Shown here piece after piece: positions 6,948 through 14,669 of a stretch of 38,824 bases of DNA. Under the pieces are notes generated by a model. That model was not told where the DNA came from. It did not search any database and saw nothing but the letters and a program-made list of their open reading frames with translations. Each line of letters starts with the position of its first letter. Positions within the stretch are counted from its first letter, which is position 1. The stretch covers positions 1 to 38,824 of the forward strand of contig CAMNHM010000010.1 in assembly GCA_946539475.1 (NCBI GenBank). Reading direction: 5' to 3'. The translations under genes and the position numbers were made by a program. This DNA comes from an uncultured Prevotellaceae bacterium. Its GTDB lineage: Bacteria; Bacteroidota; Bacteroidia; Bacteroidales; Bacteroidaceae.

Positions 6948-9674
6948 ATGAGAAAAACGATCTTTACCCTCCTCTCCCTCATGTCGCTGGCCACTGCTGC
7001 CACTGCCGACAACTGGATGAAGCGTCTGCCTGACGATACCTATGTAGCCATGCTCTCCATCCCCGGAGCCCACGATGCCGCTACGGGATGCGGATGGGAC
7101 GGCGGCCTCGGCGAGCTTGCCGACCGTTATGCCCGTACCCAGGACATCGACATCGCCCAGCAGTGGCACATCGGCGTCAGGGCCTTCGACCTGCGCCCTT
7201 GTGTCTATGCCGACTATATGAACCTCAACCACGGACTCATGCCCACCACGATGCATATGGAGCATGCCCTGCAGCTGCTTTGCGACTCCCTGCGCCGCAA
7301 TCCTTCCGAGTTCGCCATCGTTCACATGCTCCACGCTGCCGATGGCGACCAGGTTGACAATGCCTATAACGAGCGTATCCAGCAGTTGCTCAGCGACGAG
7401 GCCTACTCCGACTGTCTCATCGACTTTGCTCCCGATCTTACCGTTGGCCAGATGCGAGGCCACCTGCTTGTCATCAGCCGCGATCGCTATGCCGACAGCC
7501 CCACGACGGGAGGCTTCTTCGATGCCTGGACTGGCGAGATCAACTGGAGCCGACAGCTTGCGGCACGTATCCTTGGTAAGGGGAAAGCGACGGCGCGCCT
7601 CTGCGTGCAGGACTTCTCCGACACCCACCGCGAGGGCGACGTCGAGCGAAAGGTACAGGCCATTCGGCGCATGCTCGATTTCACCACCAAGCGGGCAACC
7701 AATGGCATCAGCGACATCCGCTGGGCCTTCAATCTCGCATCGGCCTACTCAAAGGTGGAGTCGCTTTTTGGCAACGACATCTCCCTCAGCGACGGCTATC
7801 GCGACAATGCCGTCCATACTCACGCTGCTATCCTCGACTACCTCCGCGAGAGCACGGGCGGCCCTGCCGGTGTCATCCTGATGGACTACGTCGGCGTGGA
7901 CAAGAGCGGCGACTATCAGGTGCGGGGACGCGAGCTCGTCGACAGCCTCATTGCCTTCAACTTCAAGTATATCACTCCCCTGCAGCCCGTCGCTGAGGCC
8001 CAGCCGCCCACGATGGGATGGAGCTCGTGGAACACCTACGGCGTCAACATCAGCGAGTCGCTCATCAAGCGGCAGACAGACGCGATGGTGCAGAAAGGAC
8101 TTAAGGCAGCAGGCTACAACCATATAAATATTGACGACGGCTACTTCGGCGGCCGCGATGCCCAGACGGGCCAGCTGCTCATCCATCCCACCCGCTTCCC
8201 CAACGGCATGAAGGGCGTCGTCGACTATATCCACCAGAAAGGGCTGAAGGCAGGCATCTACTCCGATGCAGGGCGTAACACCTGTGGCAGCATGTTCAGC
8301 GGCGACCCCATTGGCAAGGGCGTAGGCCTCTACGAGCACGATCAGCAGGATGCCGACTATTTCTTCAAGGAGTTGGGCTTCGACTTCATCAAGGTCGACT
8401 TCTGCGGCGGCTCCTATTACCATAATGAGGATCACCTCGTGCTCGACGAGCAGCAGCGCTATACTGCCATTGCCGAGGCCATACGCCGCACGGGGCGCGA
8501 CGACGTGCGCATGAATGCCTGCCGATGGGCCTACCCCGGCACGTGGGTCAGCGATGTCGCTTTCTCCTGGCGCACCACTGGCGACATCTACGATGGGTGG
8601 GCCTCCGTGCGCGATATCCTTGCCGAGAACCTCTATTTGGCAGCCTACTGTCGCGATGGTCACTACAACGATATGGACATGCTCGAGGTGGGGCGCTCGA
8701 TGACTGCCGAGGAGGACAAGACCCACTTCGGCATGTGGTGCATCATGTCGTCGCCACTGCTCATCGGCTGCGATCTCACCAGCATCCGCTCAACTGCGCT
8801 CAGCCTGCTGAAGAATCGCGAGCTCATAGCCCTCAACCAGGATCCCCTCCATCTGCAGGCTTATCTCGTGGGGTGTACCGCGGGCTGTTATATCCTCGTG
8901 AAGGACATCGAGCAGCTCAATAGCACGCGGCGCGCCTTTGCCGTCTATAACCCCACCGATCAGCAGCACACCGTCAGCGTCCGTCTTGCCGACCTTGAGC
9001 TTGGCGGCAATGTCGCGCTCCGCGACGCCTTCCAGCAGAAGAGCATCGGCGTGCATAGTGGGACGTTCGATGTCACCGTCCCTGCCCATGCCACCCGCAT
9101 CTACACCGCCGAGGCTGACAGCCGCCTTGAGCGGGTGCGCTATGAGGCTGAAACGGCTTTTATATCTGATTATCAAGAGATAAAGAATAACCAGCAGGAG
9201 CAGACCGGCATCTACGAGGCTGCCGACTACTGCTCCTCAGGCTATAAGGCAGGATGGCTGGGACGCAGCGAGAAGAACGACCTGCAGTTCCTCGATGTCA
9301 ATAGCCCTGCAGGTGGCGACTATCAGCTCACCATTGGCTACATCTCTGGTGAGCAGCGCTCTGTTACCGTCAGCGTCAATGGGCAGCGCGTGCAGACCCT
9401 CAGCATTAACTCTGGCGGGTGGCAGCGTGTGGCCCAGCGCACTATCACCGTCACTCTGCAGCCTGGCCGCAATGTCATTCGGCTCTCGAACCCCACCGCC
9501 TGGATGCCCGACATCGACTATATCGATCTGGTGCCCGTCGCCCCCTCTTCTGTTGCCCCTTTGTCTGTCGCTCCGCAATCCTCTTCCGAGACCTACGACC
9601 TGCAGGGCCGTCCCCTCGAAGCCTCTCAGGCTAAGGGCATCGTCGTGCAGAATGGCCGGAAGGTCGTCAGGTGA
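6948..9674 (+). CDS. Secreted chimera: PI-PLC-like phosphodiesterase + GH27 alpha-galactosidase + CBM6/35-like module
   Basis: 908 residues from the ATG at 6948, chosen because it opens a signal peptide (MRKTIFTLLSLMSLATAATA); an upstream in-frame ATG at 6900 lies before the promoter. Residues about 22-345 match a PI-PLC X-like domain: IPGAHD (H42, D43), GVRAFDLR (R78, D81) and LNHG (H95) correspond to the catalytic histidines, Asp and Arg of bacterial PI-PLC. Residues about 355-720 are GH27, opening PPTMGWSSWNTYG, with the nucleophile D484 in KVDFCG and acid/base D546 in RTTGD. A beta-sandwich CBM6/35-like module starts near 728 (YEAET). The C-terminus has YDLQGRP and ends RKVVR, a Prevotella-type secretion tail. 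Both active sites look intact. Function: alpha-galactoside hydrolysis plus an inositol-phosphodiester-type cleavage; the joint substrate is inferred only. It is a single-gene unit with its own promoter and terminator. Confidence 0.9.
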   Translation: MRKTIFTLLSLMSLATAATADNWMKRLPDDTYVAMLSIPGAHDAATGCGWDGGLGELADRYARTQDIDIAQQWHIGVRAFDLRPCVYADYMNLNHGLMPTTMHMEHALQLLCDSLRRNPSEFAIVHMLHAADGDQVDNAYNERIQQLLSDEAYSDCLIDFAPDLTVGQMRGHLLVISRDRYADSPTTGGFFDAWTGEINWSRQLAARILGKGKATARLCVQDFSDTHREGDVERKVQAIRRMLDFTTKRATNGISDIRWAFNLASAYSKVESLFGNDISLSDGYRDNAVHTHAAILDYLRESTGGPAGVILMDYVGVDKSGDYQVRGRELVDSLIAFNFKYITPLQPVAEAQPPTMGWSSWNTYGVNISESLIKRQTDAMVQKGLKAAGYNHINIDDGYFGGRDAQTGQLLIHPTRFPNGMKGVVDYIHQKGLKAGIYSDAGRNTCGSMFSGDPIGKGVGLYEHDQQDADYFFKELGFDFIKVDFCGGSYYHNEDHLVLDEQQRYTAIAEAIRRTGRDDVRMNACRWAYPGTWVSDVAFSWRTTGDIYDGWASVRDILAENLYLAAYCRDGHYNDMDMLEVGRSMTAEEDKTHFGMWCIMSSPLLIGCDLTSIRSTALSLLKNRELIALNQDPLHLQAYLVGCTAGCYILVKDIEQLNSTRRAFAVYNPTDQQHTVSVRLADLELGGNVALRDAFQQKSIGVHSGTFDVTVPAHATRIYTAEADSRLERVRYEAETAFISDYQEIKNNQQEQTGIYEAADYCSSGYKAGWLGRSEKNDLQFLDVNSPAGGDYQLTIGYISGEQRSVTVSVNGQRVQTLSINSGGWQRVAQRTITVTLQPGRNVIRLSNPTAWMPDIDYIDLVPVAPSSVAPLSVAPQSSSETYDLQGRPLEASQAKGIVVQNGRKVVR

Positions 9675-9704
9675 GATGTTCCTTTCCCGACAGCATCATC
9701 AAAC

Positions 9705-9740
9705 AAAAAAGCCGGACGCTTCGTAGCATCCGGCTTTTTT
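9705..9740 (+). terminator. Intrinsic terminator after the PI-PLC/GH27 gene
   Basis: AAAAAAGCCGGA (9705-9716) pairs with TCCGGCTTTTTT (9729-9740) around a 12-base loop, ending in a T-tract. It lies 30 bases after the stop codon. The A-tract on the other side makes it potentially bidirectional. Confidence 0.9.
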
Positions 9741-9925
9741 GTTCAGGGCGTCGAGCTTGTCGCCGTAGAGCAGCAGCTGATAGTACAGACAACGCTCAGC
9801 AAACCAAATTGCGAATTTGATGGCGCGTTCCGTCTCACGGCGCCCTTCGAGCAGATAGGCGATTGATGGCTTTGTTGATGAGGGGCAGGCCGACCTCGCC
9901 CTCCTCGTCCATCAGGCAGAGGCAC
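9741..9925 (-). pseudogene. Possible frameshifted remnant of an unidentified gene
   Basis: Most of the 415-base gap from 9675 to 10089 holds no intact gene. On the minus strand two adjacent frames read like real protein: first LMDEEGEVGLPLINKAIN, then after a one-base shift near 9860, LLEGRRETERAIKFAI continuing to YGDKLDAL. The second piece is charged and helix-like, unlike a random translation. There is no start codon with a signal, and the reading runs into the terminator at 9705-9740. I do not recognise the parent family. It could also be chance. Confidence 0.3.
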
Positions 9926-10033
9926 TAGCGCTTCGCCCCAGGCGGGGAGAGGGGTAAGGGAAGGTGCGTGCTGTAACAAAAATGCGGTTGCGGGCAACAA
10001 ATAGTGTTAATTTGAAAAGAAAATGGGTGGAGA

Positions 10034-10065
10034 TGTGGCTGGTTGAAATTTTTTTTGTACCTTTG
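10034..10065 (+). promoter_or_regulatory. Promoter of the tandem thioredoxin-like gene
   Basis: TACCTTTG at 10058-10065 is a perfect -7 box. The -33 position 20 bases upstream holds TGTG rather than TTTG. The expected start of transcription is near 10070, about 20 bases before the ATG at 10090. Confidence 0.65.
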
Positions 10066-10089
10066 CCGACGCATAATAAAACAAAACAG

Positions 10090-12972
10090 ATGATGAAAAG
10101 ACTTCTACTTCCTTCAGCCCTACTTATAGCAGCACTTACTGTCGAGGCACAGCAGAAACGGCTGGTGCTCGTCGAGGAGTTTACGAACACTGGCTGCGGG
10201 CCCTGTGCTTCGTGGTCGCCGGTGCTCGACTCCGTGCTCCACTATCGGCTGGGCGACTGCATCGCCATCAAGTATCACTCGGGCTATCCCGATAAACAGG
10301 ACATGTTCTACCTCTACGACCGTGAGGCGCACCAGGCGAAGGTCGACTTCTATCATGTCGCGGGCGTGCCCATGACGATTGTCGACGGTGAGGAGATCGG
10401 CGAGCGGTCGTATGTGTATATGAACAACGCCATCAGCTACAGCCAGCTGCAGCCCGCTAAGGCAGCGCTGACGCTGGAGAAAGAGCTCTCCGACCATCAC
10501 CTGACGGTGAAAGCCTCGCTCAGCCCCTACAGCCAGATGGCTGGCGACGACGTGCGCCTCTTCGTGGCCGTCATCGAGGAGCATATCGAGGCTTCGACAC
10601 CTTTCTCCAATGGCGAGCGCGAGCTGAACTACACGATGCGCAAGATGCTCACGCCGGCACAGGGACATCAGCCCGGTGCCGCCCTGGAGCCCGGCGCTCA
10701 CTACGACTGGGAGGGCAGCTGGGACATTGACTTCTTCGACGACCTGAAGCAGCTGGGCGTCGTGGCCTTCCTGCAGAATATGACCACGCGCGAGATCCTC
10801 GTCACTGCCTACAGCGGCCCCGACGCCGAGGGCCAGAACCGCCTGGCGCTGGCGAACCTCTTCGACACCCCCGACGAGATCTGCACCCCCGACTACTACG
10901 GCAAGGTGATCCTGCGCAACGACGGTGCGAACACGATCGAGAGCGCCACGCTGAACGTGAAGGTGAACGGATCGGTGGAGCAATACGCCTGGACAGGACA
11001 TCTCGACTACCTGCAGCGCGACACGATGGCCTTCGCGGGAATGGTCAACTACAAGCTCGCCACGGAAGGCAAGAACCAGGCTGAGGTGTGGTTCTCCAAC
11101 ATCAACGACACGCAGGCTACGAGCAATGCCCTGCGTCGCGACTTCAGCAACTCCGTGCAGGCCAGCTATGGCGTGCGGCTGAGAATCTATACCGACAAGA
11201 AACCCAGTGAGACGACGTGGCAGCTCACCAACAGCGCCGGTGCCGTCGTCAGGCAGGGAGGCCCCTACACGGAGTCGCGAAAGTTTATGGTCGAAGACCT
11301 TGACCTGCACTCCGACGACTGCTACCAGCTGACCTTCTTCGACAGCGGCGGCGACGGCATCAAGGGTGCGGCAGGCAACGGCTACTACCAGCTCTACCAG
11401 CTCGATGCCGAGGGCAAGCAGACACGCCTGGCACAGGGCGACTATACGGGAGCGACGCACATCGTCAACTTCAACCTGAAGGACACGCCCCGCACGCTGA
11501 AGCAGCGGCTGGTGCTCTTCGAGGAGTTCACCAACACGAGCTGCGCCCCCTGCGCCGAGTTCTCGCCGTCGCTCGACAAGACCATCTACGAGCGGCTGGG
11601 GCAGATGGTGCCCATCACCTACCACCTGAACTTCCCCTCGAACCGCGACCCCTTCTACCTGAACAATCCTGAGGACGCGATGGCGCGTGCCGGCGTCTAC
11701 GGCGTGACGGGCGTGCCCGCGCTGAGGGTCGACGGAACGCATGCCGGAGCCTGGGGCTACGAGCAGTTCCTGGGTCAGTACATCGACAGCGAGCTGGAGC
11801 AGGAGCCGCTGGCCGACATCACGACGACGGCTGAAATCTCAGCCGACAACCAGCTGACGGTCCACGCACAGGTGTCTAACATGGTTGTCGCCGGCAGTCA
11901 GCTGCGGCTGTTTGCTGCCGTGGTCGAGGAGCGCATCGAGTGGGACGCGCCCGCCGACAACGGCGAGCGCTCGTGGAACTACGTCATGCGTAAGATGCTC
12001 CCCTCAGCCAGCGGACAGCAGCTGCCCGCCGAGCAGCAGGTGACGCCGCTTGACTATACGTTCACATGGCCGATCAGCGGATTTGCCGACCAGCAGCAGC
12101 TGGGCATCGTCACCTTCGTACAGGACATGCAGACGCTGCAGATACTGAATGCTGCCTACACGCCGCTGCCCACCGGCAGCCCACGGGCGGCAAAGATCCT
12201 GAAGGTGATGAACACGCCCGACCGCATCTGCACCCCCGACTTCTCGTCGGACCTGATGGTGCGCAACACGGGCAGCGAGACCCTGACGAGCGCCACGCTC
12301 TGCGTGAGCATCAACGGACAGGTGCAGCAGACGCCCTGGACAGGTGAGCTCAAGCCGCTGGAGGTCACCTCCGTCCGTACGCCCAGCTTCACCGACTTCT
12401 CGCTGACCAGCGACAAGGTCAACGACGTGGAGATATGGATCGGCAACCTTAACGGCAATCCTGCCGACGAGAGCCCGCGCCAGCACCTGTCGCTGACCAG
12501 TGCCTACGCAGCCACGAACGCTGTGCGCCTGACCATCATGACGGATCAGAAGCCCGAGGAGACGACCTGGGCACTGATGAACTCGGCGGGCGACATCGTC
12601 TGCAAGGGAGGCCCCTACAGCGAGGCCCGCAAGAAGATTGTCGTCGACCTGCCCCTCGACTGCGACGACTGCTACCAGCTGGAGCTGGAGGATGAGGGCG
12701 GCGACGGCATCACGGGCAGCTACGGACGCGGATACTTCATGCTGCACGAGGTGGCTGCCGACGGCAAGACACGCCTGATGCTCCAGGACAGCTACAGCGG
12801 AGCCCTGCACGACGTGTTCTTCAGCCTCCGGAATGCCAGCCAGTCGGGCATTGCCGACCTGAAGACTTCCGATGATGCCGAGCCAGCCAGGGGCTACGAC
12901 CTGCAGGGACGCCCTGCCGACGGCAACTCACACATTATTATATATAAGGACAAGAAAATCATCAACAAATAA
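10090..12972 (+). CDS. Secreted tandem thioredoxin-like (Omp28-type) protein with two CxxC sites
   Basis: 960 residues from the first of two adjacent ATGs (10090; 10093 is equivalent), giving a signal peptide that ends near VEA-QQ. The protein is an internal duplication. Each half begins RLVL-(V/F)-EEFTNT and a redox motif, C36-G-P-C39 in the first and C485-A-P-C488 in the second, 449 residues apart. Each half then continues through a beta-rich region to a DDCYQL...D-x-GGDGI segment with acidic loops that could bind calcium. This layout resembles Omp28-related outer-membrane proteins of Bacteroidales. The C-terminus has GYDLQGRP and ends KKIINK, like the other secreted proteins here. Disulfide exchange outside the cytoplasm is inferred from the CxxC motifs; partners are unknown. 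It is followed 15 bases later by another secreted-protein gene, probably cotranscribed. Confidence 0.85.
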   Translation: MMKRLLLPSALLIAALTVEAQQKRLVLVEEFTNTGCGPCASWSPVLDSVLHYRLGDCIAIKYHSGYPDKQDMFYLYDREAHQAKVDFYHVAGVPMTIVDGEEIGERSYVYMNNAISYSQLQPAKAALTLEKELSDHHLTVKASLSPYSQMAGDDVRLFVAVIEEHIEASTPFSNGERELNYTMRKMLTPAQGHQPGAALEPGAHYDWEGSWDIDFFDDLKQLGVVAFLQNMTTREILVTAYSGPDAEGQNRLALANLFDTPDEICTPDYYGKVILRNDGANTIESATLNVKVNGSVEQYAWTGHLDYLQRDTMAFAGMVNYKLATEGKNQAEVWFSNINDTQATSNALRRDFSNSVQASYGVRLRIYTDKKPSETTWQLTNSAGAVVRQGGPYTESRKFMVEDLDLHSDDCYQLTFFDSGGDGIKGAAGNGYYQLYQLDAEGKQTRLAQGDYTGATHIVNFNLKDTPRTLKQRLVLFEEFTNTSCAPCAEFSPSLDKTIYERLGQMVPITYHLNFPSNRDPFYLNNPEDAMARAGVYGVTGVPALRVDGTHAGAWGYEQFLGQYIDSELEQEPLADITTTAEISADNQLTVHAQVSNMVVAGSQLRLFAAVVEERIEWDAPADNGERSWNYVMRKMLPSASGQQLPAEQQVTPLDYTFTWPISGFADQQQLGIVTFVQDMQTLQILNAAYTPLPTGSPRAAKILKVMNTPDRICTPDFSSDLMVRNTGSETLTSATLCVSINGQVQQTPWTGELKPLEVTSVRTPSFTDFSLTSDKVNDVEIWIGNLNGNPADESPRQHLSLTSAYAATNAVRLTIMTDQKPEETTWALMNSAGDIVCKGGPYSEARKKIVVDLPLDCDDCYQLELEDEGGDGITGSYGRGYFMLHEVAADGKTRLMLQDSYSGALHDVFFSLRNASQSGIADLKTSDDAEPARGYDLQGRPADGNSHIIIYKDKKIINK

Positions 12973-12987
12973 AAAAAACACAACGAA

Positions 12988-14628
12988 ATGAAGAAATTCT
13001 ACTCTCTGCTACTGCTGGCAATGGCAGCCCTGACGCCTGCCCATGCCCAATGGAACACCAACGCAACGCCTGTGTGCATCTATAGCACGACCTACGTCGA
13101 CGAGAACGGCGAGACGAAGACAGGCGGCGACTACTTCGCCTGCTCGCCCCTCGTAGCCCGCACTCCCGACAAGAAGACGTGGATCAGCTGGAAGACGTGG
13201 GGGCACAAGTACATCGGCGACGTGCGGGTGTCGGCGGTACGTACCTACCTGCAGCTGCTCGACCGCGACGGCGTGCCTCAGTTTGAGGAGCCCATCCTCG
13301 TCAACGACCACATCACGCCCACCTGGTGGTCGAAGTATGCCCTCTGCGTGGCCTCCGACGGCAGCGCCATCGTCACCGTCTCCGACAGCCGCACGGAAGA
13401 CGAGTCCTACGCCGGCGACAGCAACAGCAGTCCCCAGACGTTCACCCCCGCCATCTACAAGATCGACCAGGAGGGCAACTTCCTCTGGGGGCTCGACGGC
13501 ATCGAGTTCACCGAGCAGACCAATTCGCCCTTCACGAATGCCTATGTCGTGGGCGACGACACCTTTTTCCTCTTTATCGTGCAGGCAGACATGGACGAGG
13601 ACACTTCGGCCGACGGAATCTACATGATACGTATCGACGACGACGGCACCCTCGGCTGGGACGAGCCCAAGAAGATGGCCAGCGGAGTGACGACGAAGGG
13701 ACAGATACTGCCCTCGACCAACGGTGAGTTCCTCTACTTCGACGATACCCCCGACGGAGCCCGCGTACGCCGCTTCGACCGCGACCTGAACGAGGTGTGG
13801 GGCGAGCCGCTCATCTACGACGATTACTACTACACCGGCTACGAGATGAACCACTACCGCCTGACGCCCGACGGCGAGGGCGGAGCCTGCGTGGCCTTCC
13901 AGCGGGTGATGGGGCAGTTCTCGCACAACATCCGCGTGCAGCATATCAACGGCGACGGCTCGCTGGGCTTCGGACTGACGGGCCTCGACGCCTATAACGC
14001 TGAGGAGTACGACCACAACTATCCCAGCATCGCCGCCAATCCCGAGACGGGTCAGATCTTCGTGATGTTCGCATCGCAGCTGGCAGGCACCGGCAACGTC
14101 ATGTCGCAGCTCTTCACCTTCGACGGCGACTACCTCTTCGACGAGAAGGGACTGTCGCTGGCCAGCAAAGACGCCAATACCAATGCTTACTTCTACGGCC
14201 TGCGGGGCTGCGGGGCAACGCCTGACGGCGACTGGATCACGGTGTTTACCGACATCTCGGCACACTCCAGGTCGTCAATCATCATCCGCCGATACAAGAG
14301 CGACGGCACCCGCGTGTGGACAAGGACCATCGGACGCGACATCGACCCCACCGACATGAACGTCGTCGTCGAGAAGGAAGCCACCTACCTCTTCTACCGC
14401 GAGTATAGGGAGGGCAAGAATCCTGGCATCAACATCTTCCGCATCGGCCACGACGGAGGGTACGACGTGGAGTATGCCGAGGAGGATGCCATCACGTCGG
14501 TTGAAGAGACAGCCGGCGGCAGCGCAGGCTACTTCACCATCGACGGCAAGCAGCTGTCGGCTCCGCAGCAGGGGCTGAACATCGTGCGCCGTGCTGACGG
14601 CACGGTGAGCAAACATATCGTAAAGTGA
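12988..14628 (+). CDS. Secreted protein of unknown function, beta-propeller-like
   Basis: 546 residues with a clear signal peptide (MKKFYSLLLLAMAALTPAHA-QW). I do not recognise a named domain. The body has repeated short blocks of the type D-x-D-G-x-(L/F/V)-x-W or G, such as LLDRDGVPQF, KIDQEGNFLWG, RIDDDGTLGW, RFDRDLNEVWG, HINGDGSLGF and YKSDGTRVWT, spaced roughly 50-80 residues apart. Such blocks are typical of beta-propeller blades, so a propeller fold is my inference. The tail (TIDGKQLSAPQQGLNIV, ending HIVK) is the same kind as in the next gene, suggesting a shared export or anchoring route. It begins 15 bases after the tandem thioredoxin gene and is probably in the same transcript. Confidence 0.8.
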   Translation: MKKFYSLLLLAMAALTPAHAQWNTNATPVCIYSTTYVDENGETKTGGDYFACSPLVARTPDKKTWISWKTWGHKYIGDVRVSAVRTYLQLLDRDGVPQFEEPILVNDHITPTWWSKYALCVASDGSAIVTVSDSRTEDESYAGDSNSSPQTFTPAIYKIDQEGNFLWGLDGIEFTEQTNSPFTNAYVVGDDTFFLFIVQADMDEDTSADGIYMIRIDDDGTLGWDEPKKMASGVTTKGQILPSTNGEFLYFDDTPDGARVRRFDRDLNEVWGEPLIYDDYYYTGYEMNHYRLTPDGEGGACVAFQRVMGQFSHNIRVQHINGDGSLGFGLTGLDAYNAEEYDHNYPSIAANPETGQIFVMFASQLAGTGNVMSQLFTFDGDYLFDEKGLSLASKDANTNAYFYGLRGCGATPDGDWITVFTDISAHSRSSIIIRRYKSDGTRVWTRTIGRDIDPTDMNVVVEKEATYLFYREYREGKNPGINIFRIGHDGGYDVEYAEEDAITSVEETAGGSAGYFTIDGKQLSAPQQGLNIVRRADGTVSKHIVK

Positions 14629-14669
14629 ACAACATCAAACTTTAACTATTCACAAAATTATTTCCGCTT

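Noticed and set aside
9743..10000. 85-codon minus-strand frame as a real gene
   Set aside because: Its product is Ser/Pro/Arg-rich with no family resemblance; the protein-like signal lies in the other two frames, so I report only a possible remnant.
10120..11742. Long antisense open frame (540 codons) opposite the tandem thioredoxin gene
   Set aside because: It mirrors the codon periodicity of the GC-rich plus-strand gene and is rich in V, L, G, E, R and H with no domain or start signal. The same applies to long antisense frames at 30275-31966, 32079-33422 and 13009-14265.
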